In this document: positions 47,006 to 64,000 of the stretch, in pieces | How positions within the stretch are numbered: the first letter of the stretch is position 1 | How the letters are laid out: each line of letters starts with the position of its first letter | Source: Zingiber officinale | Taxonomy: Eukaryota > Streptophyta > Magnoliopsida > Zingiberales > Zingiberaceae | Direction of reading: 5' to 3' | Assembly (NCBI RefSeq): GCF_018446385.1 | Contig: NC_055990.1 | Span: 135,110,996 to 135,174,995 of the forward strand | DNA: 64,000 nucleotides | The notes under the pieces: generated by a model | What the model was told of the DNA's origin: nothing | The model's input: the letters and a program-made list of their open reading frames with translations, nothing else | Database searches by the model: none | Translations under genes and position numbers: made by a program

Positions 47006-47565
47006 TACACTATTTTCTGGGCATTGAGGTTGCTTATTCCTTAAAAGGTTATTTTTTATCTCAGTCAAAGTATATATCTAATCTGTTTAAGCGTGCTCGT
47101 CTTACTGATAATAGAGTCGTTGATACTTCTATTGAGACTAATGCTTGATATTCTCAATCTGATGGCTCACCTTTACAAGATTCTAGTTTGTACAGAATTA
47201 TTATTGGAAGCTTGATTTATCTCATCGTGACTCATCCTGATATTACATATGTTGTTCATGTGGTTAGTCAATTTATCACTGCACCAACTATAGTTCATTG
47301 GGCTGCTATTCTTCGTATTCTTAGGTATTTTTAGGACACTCAATTTCAAAGCTTTTTATTTCCTTCTACTTCATCTCTTGAGCTACATGCATACTCTGAT
47401 GCGGATTGGGATGGTGATCCTATGGATCGTAAATCTACCACTGTCTTTTGTATTTTTTGGTGATTCTCTCATTTCTTGGAAGAGTAAGAAGCAAAATATT
47501 ATTTTTAGATCTTCCATAGCAACTGAGTATTTTGTCATGACCTCAACTACTTGTAAGATAGTTTG
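47006..47565 (+). pseudogene. Element D RT end and RNase H, truncated
   Basis: After element E the frame continues LHYFLGIEVAYSLKGYFLSQ, then SLIYLIVTHPDITYVVHVVS and RNase H SLELHAYSDADWDGDP with ISWKSKKQNIIFRSSIATEY. The domain stops at about 47565, where an F-type LTR begins, so the RNase H end and 3' LTR of D are missing. Stops at about 47147 and 47333. Confidence 0.82.
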
Positions 47566-48845
47566 TATTGGCACAGGGAGCACCAGACGATCGAATATGA
47601 GTTTTGATTATGAAAAAGAGTTTAAAAGTTAAGATGTCTTGTTATCTAACAAGTGTGACTATGCTTGCAGGAAAGTCCTAAATGCTCTTAGGCAAAAGTC
47701 CTAGCGGATTCTAGGTAGGTGGAAACCCCTAGGAGGAGGTAATCCTAGGTCCTAGGGGGAGGTAACCTTAGTTTATGGAAACTCCTAGCTACGGCTAGGC
47801 AACGAAGTCCTGATCCGGGGGACTGGGCAAAGTCTTGGCAGGTCGAGGGCGTTGGCTAAAATCTTAAAGTCAAGAACTCTAGGTGAAAATCCTAAGGGTT
47901 GCGGACACCAGGTGAAAGATTGGACGGATCAAGGATTGGACATTCAGCATGAAGTCTTGACGTCTCGGACGTTGGGCAAAAGTCCATATAGTCTGGAGGA
48001 CCGGTCTGTCAAAAGATAAACTCTCATGAGAGAAGTAGGTGAGGACGCATTCCCCATTGAGGGAATATTAGGTGTCAGTTTGATTTAGGATTTTTAGGAA
48101 ATCGAAAGTCAGAACCGGACAGTTCGGAGACTGTCAAACATTTCATTAACCATATTTTATTATGCTAACTTTATTTTGTAGGGTATATTTTGCATTTGGA
48201 CTAATATGCTTTGCAGGAAGTGGAAAACACAAAAGAGACTCGGATGAACAGTGTTGAAAGGTGCCTTCCATGTGGCTGAAGGCGCCTCTAATGAATAATA
48301 TTCAAGGCGCCTTCCATATGGTTAAAGGCGTCTTCAAAGGGATAAACTTCACAGAAAGAAGAAGTTATTGTCTCCGATGTTGAGGGGATAAATGTCCCAG
48401 CTGGAGGCACCTTCAAAGGGGTTAAAGGCGCCTTCAATATCCCATAAAAGTCTGGTTCGAGCAAAGGGCAAAACACAACTTGAATTCATGACTACTCTCT
48501 GCGCGATACTTCGAAGACTATCTGACGAATCCATAACGCTGCGCCGACAACCAAAAGTTTACAATTTCAACACCGTCGTTGTCAGTATATTGTAATTAAA
48601 TTACTACAGTTGTAATTCTGCTACTTGTAAAGATTTTCTGAAATTATAGTGATTGTCCAACAAAAACGATCAATGATCGCAGGTCTTGGAGTAGAAGTCG
48701 TCATAGGCTTCGAACCAAGTAAAACTTGGTCTTGTTAGTGTTGTTTCTCTTTTCTTTCTTTCCGCTACATTTTACTCCATTGTTATGAAAAGTGTGAAAA
48801 AGCCACGAGTGCTATTCACCCCCTCTAGCACGTCTTGATCGTACA
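47566..48845 (+). repeat. LTR of an F-type copia element
   Basis: It begins near tattggcacagggagcacc, a decayed TGTTGGTGC-type start, and ends gatcgtaca before the primer site. It contains inverted ggcgccttc/gaaggcgcc repeats (48262-48440), a TATA-like cccataaaag (48440-48449), the phrase ggagtagaagtcgtcatagg (about 48690) and the U5 motif tattcaccccctctagc (48812-48828). No coding content; the short ORFs are in the repeats. Confidence 0.75.
48262..48440. repeat. GGCGCCTTC inverted repeats upstream of the F LTR TATA box
   Basis: Alternating aaggcgccttc/gaaggcgcct elements (for example ggcgccttccatatggttaa followed by aggcg) occur about six times. They end at the TATA-like box. Confidence 0.82.
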
Positions 48846-48847
48846 AT

Positions 48848-48859
48848 TGGTATTAGAGC
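48848..48859 (+). other. Primer binding site of element F (one change)
   Basis: TGGTATTAGAGC, the initiator-Met-tRNA site with one C-to-T change, two bases after the LTR end. Confidence 0.75.
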
Positions 48860-49149
48860 AAGGTCGCTGAATTGGTGAAACCACCAATGAGTAGGGGGGG
48901 TTCCTTATGTTTTTCCCTATATTTTTTTTAAAATAATTCACTTTCATTTTTCCACCATTAGTCAAAGTTGGTGAAATATCACATTTTAGAAAATTTATCA
49001 TATTATTATTATTATTATTTAATTCTTTTATTATTATTTTAAAAATTAGTTAAACAATCTTATTTTATTTTTCTTCAGAACTACTAATCCAAGACCAAGT
49101 CTTGGGATATTTGTCATTTTTTTTATTATGTGTAAGATTTTTTTTAAAT

Positions 49150-49838
49150 AGCCCACCAAAAAGGCTACAACACCGCTCATCCACCTCTTTTCTTTGGTGA
49201 AGACTTCCGGTACTGGAAAAGTCAGATGGAGTACCATCTCAAGACACAAGTGGAAATATATATCAGAATTCAAATCAGATTCACATTTCCCACAGAAGAC
49301 GGAGTACCCATTCCTTGTGACAAGTGGGGCGCACAAACAAAGAGGAAGATCCAGGTGGATGCAAAAGTGACATGTTACCCTCCAAAGCAGCCTAACCAAA
49401 GAAGAGTTGAACTGGGTTGGCTCCTTCAACAACACCAAGGAGTTATGGGAGAAATTGATCAAACTACACGAGGGCACTTCTTATGCAAAAGTAAGTAAAC
49501 GTGACTTAATATTAAATAAGTTATATAACATTAAAATGCAAGAAGGTGAGTTGGCGAGTCAGTTACATGCTTACTTCCAAGATCTTCTGAATGACCTCCA
49601 CACGATCAGACAAAAAGTTGAGAATTGCGACATCATTAGGTACACGTTAAGCGTCTTTCCTAGGAATACACTGTGGGCATCAATGATAGATGCTTATAAG
49701 GTATCTAAGGACCTTTCCATAATTAGATTAGATGAATTATTTTCTGAATTTAAACTTTATGAACAAATTAATACTACTCGAGCCGAGAAAGGTATTGCGC
49801 TACTTGCAGGGAAACTCGTAAACAAGAAGATGTTGTGA
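49150..49838 (+). pseudogene. Element F gag fragment, frameshifted and truncated
   Basis: The first frame reads KGYNTAHPPLFFGEDFRYWK and EYHLKTQVE; near 49377 it shifts, and the second frame (to 49838) reads NWVGSFNNTKELWEKLIKLH, KRDLILNKLYNIKMQEGELA and FPRNTLWASMIDAYKVSKDL. It is clearly related to the gag of element C, with the complete UBN2-type domain, but no in-frame ATG was found and the zinc knuckle and pol are missing. The truncation point, about 49838, is followed by AT-rich repeats. Confidence 0.85.
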
Positions 49839-49920
49839 TATATTGTGAATTTAATTATATTGTGATATATTTTCTGAATTTAATTATTTTCATTGACAAT
49901 ATTGTGATATATTTCTGATC
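49839..49920. repeat. Short AT-rich direct repeats at the F/gypsy junction
   Basis: Three copies of attgtgatatatt and two of tttctgaatttaatta. They mark the junction between the truncated F element and gypsy DNA. Confidence 0.7.
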
Positions 49921-51303
49921 TAGGTGGATCATAAATGTCATCTTCGTATAGTTTTGGAGATGTTTCGACGAGAACATCTTTATGCGGAGTTCAGTAGTGT
50001 GCATTTCGATTGTCTGGAATTTTTGGGACATATTTTCTTTAGCAGGGGTATATTAGTGGATCCACAGAAGATAAAAGCTGTTACTAATTGGGAGTAGTTG
50101 AAGTTTGTACAGGAAACTCACAGTTTTCTTAGTCTGGCTGGATATTACCAGAAATTGGTTGAGGGTTTATCCTGTATTGTTATGTCATTGACTTGACTGT
50201 CTAGGAAGGGTATGAAATTTTCTGGGACATATGCTTTTAAGATTAGTTTCAGGTGTTGACATGAAGACTAATAACTGCACTCGTCCTAGTTGTATATTCT
50301 AGTGTAGACGAATTTATACTCTACACAGATATATCGTACTAGGGGTTAAGTGCAGTTTTGTAACATCGTGGTTGTGTAGTTCCATATGCTTCTTGACAGT
50401 TGAGAGATCATGAGAAAAATTATTTGACTTATGTTGGGAGATAATAGCTACCATTTTTGTGTAGAAATGGGGAGACATCATTTATATAGGATTCATTATT
50501 TCCGTGGGAGGTTATATGTTCCCTGAGTCTCATTTTGTCCGAGAGGAGTTACTTAGCAAGTACACTGATTTGGATTTATGATACATTTGGGTGGTACTCG
50601 AAGGAATAGAGACTTGGAGTGTTTCTATTTGTGGAACGACATGAATAAAGACATCACGAATTTTGTAGCTCGATGTCTAGTATGTCAGCAAGTAGAGACT
50701 GAATAATAGAGAATAGTTGGATTATATCATTAGATTCGGATACTGGAATGGAAATGTGAGCATATCACGATGGACACGAAGAGGATATGATGCGTTTTGA
50801 ATGATTGTTGATTGGTTGATAAATTTGTTTCCTTTCTATCGATCTGTAGGACGAATTCTTTGGATTGATTAGCTAGTAGAGTTATATTGTAGAGAGATTA
50901 CCAGACTTTATGGTGTATCTCTCAGCATTGTATCAGATTGAGATCCGCGATTCACCTCCCGTTTTTAGCAGATTTTACAATAGACCACAAGTATAGAGCT
51001 CTATTTTGGTACAACTTTCGACCCTCAGACAGATGGACAGTATGATTGCACTATATAAATGTTGGAGGATTTACTGAGAGTGTGTGTTATGTATTTCGGA
51101 GGTAGTTGATTTACCACAGTTGGCTAGGTAGCAAGGTGGGAGTAGTGGAAGAAGGGTGAGCTCATAACCCACAGATCATCCCTTACGGTTGAAGATTAGT
51201 TTATGATACTTGGATGGAGTGATATATGAGTATGTTGCTTGGTGGTTACCTTTGGATGAGGATTTCTGAGTTGAGAAGTAAATTTGGAGACCAAATTTTT
51301 ATT
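49921..51303 (+). pseudogene. Decayed Ty3/gypsy pol (RT end, RNase H, integrase)
   Basis: Readable pieces are RT end (HLRIVLEMFRREHLYAEFSS, FLGHIFFSRGILVDPQKIKA), SFLSLAGYYQKLVEGLS, RNase H (VDEFILYTD, LRDHEKNYLTY), the integrase zinc finger (MNKDITNFVARCLVCQQ) and the integrase core (DWLINLFPFY, TRLYGVSLSIVSD, TTFDPQTDGQ). The order RT-RH-INT marks Ty3/gypsy, and the sequence type is Tekay/Del. Stops and shifts are numerous. It runs into a polypurine tract at 51304-51315. Confidence 0.85.
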
Positions 51304-51315
51304 AGTGGGGAAGAA
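51304..51315 (+). other. Polypurine tract of the gypsy element
   Basis: agtggggaagaa directly before the LTR start TGTAAGATACGG. Confidence 0.7.
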
Positions 51316-54300
51316 TGTAAGATACGGTAAAATTAAATAATAAGTGTTATTGAAGAAATAATCTTATTGGATTTTTTAGAAATTTTTAAAAAAAATTATG
51401 GATTTAAACGGAGTATGTATGACACGTTTAAGAGGATAGAGCTATTAGACATGGAGAAAGCCTGTTTGGAATAACCATTTAAGTGGGAGTTAATTGAGAA
51501 TTAACTTATGGTTTAATTAACTAAACCTAAGTTTATAAGCCCATGCTCTAATCCCATTCATTTTCATTTCCGATCCTAACCCATTTCTCCCGATCCACCC
51601 AATCTCTTCTCCTTCCCTCTCCATCGAGTCGTCGTTCTTACGAGGTTGGATTTACGACGCACCTCTTCACATCGCGGCTCCGACCATCGGATAGTTCTAC
51701 TCCAGCCAACTGTGCCCTAGTTGTAGTGTCGCCCTATCATCTGCCCCGCTTACCAGCACGACGATATTTCGACTTCCTCCGTGAGATCTCAGATATGATA
51801 AGGGGTAAGTTATGCTTGGTGTTAGATAGATATAGATTTGATTTCATATGCTATTTTGGGATGTCAAGAATAGTTGGGTGACCTATCATTGTAGCTTCGG
51901 CGAGGAGATTGGCCGTGGGTGGCTAGCCGCTGCCACTAGATCCTTTGCTCCGGCTAGTTCCTTAGCTCTAGGGTCAGTGCTGGACCTCTATCTCGGGTTC
52001 AACGTGGGATTTCTGGCCTGGATCTCCTAAAGAGAGCAGTTGCAGCCAAACGACTCTGTTTCGGCCAGAAATTAAGGATTGACTATGAGGTAAGATCTCT
52101 TGTTTAAGGTTTGTGGATTTGGATTAGAGGCTAATGCTCAGATGTGGTTGTATTGATTGTGAATTGGGGGTTGGAATTGAAGGAGCAGCGACTGCATTGT
52201 AGCTTTGGCCATGAATCGTTGACAACAAGTTTCTCCGGTTGAGTCAACAGTGAAGCTCTGGATTTGGGTAAGTTTGGATGATGGTTTATGCATAGATTTA
52301 ATGCAATTTAATTATGGAAGAATTATGAATATCTATTTCAATGTGGTTGTGATGGTTTATGGGTTCAGATTAGTTGATTCATATTGAAGATGAATGTATT
52401 TTAATTAATGATTCATGGATTTATTTAATTATGTAGTTAGGGATCAGTTTGCATTTCAGTGATGAATTGGTTGATTGTTAATGATGGTGTTGAGTAACAG
52501 GGATGTGTATCAGATTTCTTTTAAGGTTGTCGTATGAATGGTTTGGTTAATGAGCGTCTAGTTATTTTAAGTCATGGATTTAATAATGGATTAATTAGGG
52601 CGGATGAATTATGTAAGACCGATTCATGATATTTTGTAGATGATATATTGGATTGATCAATGGATTGTAGATTATGACTAGAAAGATTAAGAGAATCATG
52701 GATGAGTGTAATTGAAGTTAATCATTAATTAAGATAATTAATGATCATTCGATTTGAATTTTTCCTAATTAGTTTGAGTTTAGCTAGTTGTTGCATATGT
52801 AATTAGCTAAATTATACATCATGTGATTTGCAGGATGTTGACTGAGATGAGCATCTCGAAGTGGAATTATTTAGCACTATCGACATATAAAGGCTGGTAC
52901 TTTCTGCTTTGTCTTTTTAGTACATTGATCTTAGTGCATGAGCTATATATTCGGATAGTTATTGTGTTTATCTTGACTCCACTTGTATTTTTCCTGTGCT
53001 TGATGTTTATCCACTCGAACTTTGAGCTACTCATTTTTATATCTATACAGTCTTATGTTGCTGTCTATGATATTTAGCAGATACTAGATACCATGCTTAC
53101 TTGCTTTGGACTACTGTTTATTCATGTATCTTATTGAGCATGTGGGCTTTATATAGCATACCTGATTTATGTTTATATATATATGATGACTGTTGCATTT
53201 TACGCATCATGTCATTTCATGTATGCCGATGACCATGTCTCCCTTATGGTTGAGAGGGTCGTTGGCCAAGGTCGTACGCTCGGCCACTTATGTGTAGTGG
53301 TAGCTGGAGCAGATGTCGCTTGTCCTGTCGTGCTCCCACTCGGTCACTCATGGGTAGTGACGGCTGGAGATGCGAGCAGCAGGGACCCCGTGCTACGTAG
53401 CTATTATACTACTACGCAAACTATCTACTCGGTCACTCGAGAGTAGTGGCGGTTAGAGTGTCGTACAATTGTCGTCGATCCGACCTCTCGACCATATGGT
53501 GCAGAGGGTGAGCGGGGTGACCATCCGTGCATACGTTGTTATTGTTATACATGCTGATGTTGTTGCTTACTTATGCTATTGTGCTTACTTATGCTGCTGT
53601 TGCTAGCTTATGCTGCTGTTGCTTACTTATGGTGATATACTTACATATGTTGAGATATATATCTATTGTATGTGCTTAGACACTGGCTTATTTATTGGTA
53701 ATATGTATATACCTCACATGTTACCCTTTTAGTTATGAGCAGTACTATGACAGATCTTTACTGCTCATGACATTCTATTACTAGCCTAGAATATTGTTTC
53801 AGATATAGATATTTCTTAAGATATCACTGTAGTATCTGCTATTTTCCTTATGAGACTGTATACCTTTGTATCTCTAATTTTTTATTATGTTCATGCACTA
53901 TCTGTCTATTACCCGTTGAGTCTTAGTACTCACCACTCCGTAAACTTATTTATTTTGCCAGGTAGTAGGTAAAGGATTTTTGGAGTTGCCTGAAAATCCC
54001 GTCCGCCAGTCCCATGTCACATCGAGCAACCTCTATCATTATTGCTTCCACTTACATTATTGGTTTTGTACTTGTATTTGTATTATGTACATTCTGTATG
54101 ATTTTTCGGACTTGTGGTGCCCTTTATTTTGGTTATGAACTTCTTGTGTCAAGTCGGGTCAACTCACAGTTAGTTGTATTGACTTTTTTATGTTTGACTT
54201 ATGTCTTCCGCTGTCTTTTTATTTCAGCCGTGTGAGCTTCTTACTATACAACGCGTGATTATGATTTTTTTGTTCCAGCTGTGTGGGTTGTGTATATAAC

Positions 54301-54425
54301 TGCGTGATTGTGTTTTATATTCAGTTGTGTGGGTTGTTGTTGGCTTGTGAGTAGTTTGAGCAATGTATACTAGTTTTATTTGCCATTGCTACAGGGGAGA
54401 TGCTGTCCGATTTTTGTCGGATATA
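51316..54425 (+). repeat. 3' LTR of the gypsy element (end uncertain)
   Basis: It starts TGTAAGATAC after the polypurine tract. A CT-rich leader is at about 51590-51800. Three spaced copies of ctcgg(t/c)cactcatgggtagtg-like units lie at 53278-53455, and a gttgcttacttatgctgct run at 53565-53640. The right boundary is not defined by a clear CA end or a target duplication; the DNA changes character at the TA repeat near 54422. ORFs inside have no domain. Confidence 0.65.
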
Positions 54426-55115
54426 TATATATATATGTCATATTATTTTATTTTTTTTATAAAACAATTTCTCTTTCTTTGATTTTTTTTCTTCTTCCTC
54501 ATTCTCGCTGAAACGAAGCGTGCTCACCACGCACGCCTCTTCTTCGTCGTTCTCGCTGAAATGAAGCGCCGGAATCTGGACGCGATCGCGATGGAGGCAG
54601 GCGCGGGCGCATCCGGAATCTAGACGCGACCGCACCGAAATCCGAATGCGACCGCGCCGGAATTCGGTCGCTTGCCCAACACGGCTGGAATCGCCTGGAA
54701 TCAAGCTTGATCGCCACTGGAATGGAGTTGTGGCCGGAATCGCCTGCCTCCGGCTGTGAAAGCGCCGAAATTCAGTCGCCTGCCCAACATGGCCGCGATC
54801 GCGTTGGATCGCGGTTGGAATCGAGCTTGATCGCAGTTGTATCGCGGTTGGAATTGAGATGTGGCCGGAATCCATGCCGTGATCCCCAACGGGTTCACCC
54901 CCTAGGCTATAGTGTGGGTGGGTCCAAGCGGCCGGAGGCCTCCGGCGGTGGGCAGATGGCCGGTGGCAGGGCGGGTGGCGGGCGCGCGAGGAGGCGCGAT
55001 GAGTTGTTTCGACGAGAACAAAGAGAAAAAAAAAGAAAAAATTGCATTTAAAAAATTAAAAAAAAAATGACATGATAAGTCCATAATAATCCGTAGGAAA
55101 TAGTCCATAGCATAA
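54426..55115. other. GC-rich repetitive stretch of unknown origin
   Basis: It is made of diverged reiterations of gatcgc(g)gttggaat and cgccggaatc motifs (54560-54870), then a purine-rich GC stretch. Overlapping ORFs on both strands (for example 54875-54438) reflect composition, not genes. It could be the end of a further LTR or a decayed satellite. No function is proposed. Confidence 0.4.
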
Positions 55116-55120
55116 CAATC

Positions 55121-55123
<3 letters not shown>

Positions 55124-55169
<46 letters not shown>
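55124..55169. repeat. (TA)n microsatellite
   Basis: About 22 uninterrupted TA units. A shorter TA run is at 54420-54438, on the other side of the GC-rich stretch. Confidence 0.95.
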
Positions 55170-55172
<3 letters not shown>

Positions 55173-55329
55173 TGGATAGTTGAATAGAAAAGTCTACATT
55201 GACTAGGAATGTCTTTTCTAATTAAAATAAGTTGGACTTCTTAAATTAGATTTGATAATTGAAAATAATTTTAATCTCGAATCCCTACAATTTCTTGAAT
55301 TCCACGTGCTATTACTATTTTATGAAGGC

Positions 55330-55840
55330 GCGCGCGTAGTAACAATGTCCTTCTCAAAGACTTGGGCATTTTTTCATTTTGGACCAAAAATAAAAATAAA
55401 AAAGCTAGCGTGTTTTTTTATTTAATGGTTTAAATATCGAACTCTATAGCCATTTTAATTATAATTTTAGTCAAAATTATTGCATAAGTTGTAAAATTTA
55501 AAATATTATATACAGAAAATTTAAAAAATATTCTTAATTTTTTTATTTGGATGAATAGGAGAGAATACTGCAAGAAGATTTAGAAAGGTTTATTAGACAG
55601 TTAAAAAAAAAAAAGGACTGGCCATTTCAATTCATTCTCATACTTTATTTTTTTTAAAAAAAAATTAGTTATTCAGTTCGTGTAATCCAATTAATTTGAA
55701 GGTGAGTTTCCTACCTGCCACAATGTCCTTCTCAATGACTTTGGGCATTTTCATTCTGGAGAAAAATCAAGTCGCTAGCGCGTTTTAGTCAAAATTATTG
55801 CATAAATTGTTAATTGAATAATATTATATATATATAGCTA
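55330..55840. repeat. Direct duplication in the upstream region of the receptor kinase
   Basis: A segment with acaatgtccttctcaa, then gacttgggcattttttcatt and gctagcg (55339-55410), followed by agtcaaaattattgcataa (55468-55490), recurs at 55722-55775 and 55787-55810 in the same order. The two copies are about 320-380 bp apart and diverged by indels. Confidence 0.8.
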
Positions 55841-55924
55841 ACGTATTTTAATCAATTTGACCAACATCGTTAACATTGATTATATTTATATCCACTGCCT
55901 CTCCGTTATCGACATTGGATCCTG

Positions 55925-63479
<7,555 letters not shown>

Positions 63480-64000
63480 GGACAATCATATGTGAATTCG
63501 TTAGTAACTAACTTTTTTAAAAATGAAAAAGATATTAATGGTTTTTTTACTCCATAAGTGTCTATGTTTTTCATAACAAAGCTATCACAAGAGATTCTAT
63601 TAAACAATAGATTTTGTAATGAAACTATTTCATCATGACTATACATTGTGACAGTAACTATAGCAAATATTTATCACATTGCAATAACTTTTTGTAAATT
63701 TTAAATTCTTTAAATCCTAAATCTAAATATTATACCTTAAATTTTACAAAAAAAAAATTACGCACCCTGAATGCTATACTTTGAACAGTAAATTCTAAAT
63801 CATAAATTCAAAGCTTAAAAAAATTAAAAAAACGCATCCTAAATACTATATATATATTATATCCTGTGTGTTAATTCTTGAAAAAATTTAAGCTGCATGA
63901 ATCCTAAAACATAAAGAACTCATATATAGGAAATATAAGAATAAGAAAATTTAGTTTTATCAATTAAATATAACATAAGAAAATAATACATAAATATAAA
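63480..64000. other. 3' flank of the receptor kinase, AT-rich
   Basis: No gene or element was recognised. Reiterated aaatcctaaatctaaa and aaattttaaattc motifs (63690-63850) are low-complexity. The 3' UTR presumably occupies the first part; no polyadenylation signal was chosen. Confidence 0.5.

Noticed and set aside
54438..55051. ORFs on both strands in a GC-rich stretch before the receptor kinase
   Set aside because: Composition-driven: overlapping frames on both strands, diverged short repeats and no domain.

Overview
The window is nuclear DNA of a flowering plant. The two host genes have many introns with canonical GT/AG junctions, and everything else is typical plant LTR-retrotransposon DNA. 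The GC-rich first exon and AT-rich later exons of the receptor kinase suggest a monocot. The species cannot be fixed from the sequence; a Zingiberales-type genome is only a guess.

Host genes. (1) A beta-1,3-galactosyltransferase gene on the minus strand (27431 down to 24917, 11 exons, 411 aa, frame intact at every junction). (2) A G-type lectin S-receptor-like kinase gene on the plus strand (55925 to 63479, 7 exons, 825 aa, intact). Its third intron carries a complete but defective antisense copia element.

Left block (1-24236) is a nest. A decayed copia element (A) runs from the window start to the end of its 3' LTR at 19527. A gag-only, pol-less LTR element (TR-GAG1, minus, 2813-9923, target duplication gtgga) sits in A's RNase H region. 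A second one (TR-GAG2, minus, 11275-18079, target duplication ctata, intact 491-aa gag) sits in A's 3' LTR. A itself lies inside an LTR of another copia family (F type), of which 19528-20172 remains. To the right are long tandem-repeat fields and a probable LTR of a non-autonomous gypsy-like element (20173-24236).

Middle block (about 29290-54425) is a second nest. A degraded copia element (D) is interrupted in reverse transcriptase by a large autonomous-type copia element (C, 31320-43152, target duplication acatt) and, further along, by a 3.4-kb solo LTR (E, target duplication tatac). The left LTR of C holds a solo LTR of the A family (31882-34268, target duplication atata); the right LTR of C keeps the empty site. 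D is followed by a 5'-truncated-type remnant of an F-family copia (LTR, PBS, broken gag), then by decayed gypsy pol and a 3.1-kb gypsy 3' LTR.

How the parts relate. C, F, TR-GAG1 and TR-GAG2 share a polypurine tract and/or U5 terminus and an initiator-Met-type primer site, so the gag-only elements may be parasites of a C-like element. All four LTR families also carry arrays of short palindromes, different in sequence, just upstream of the TATA box.
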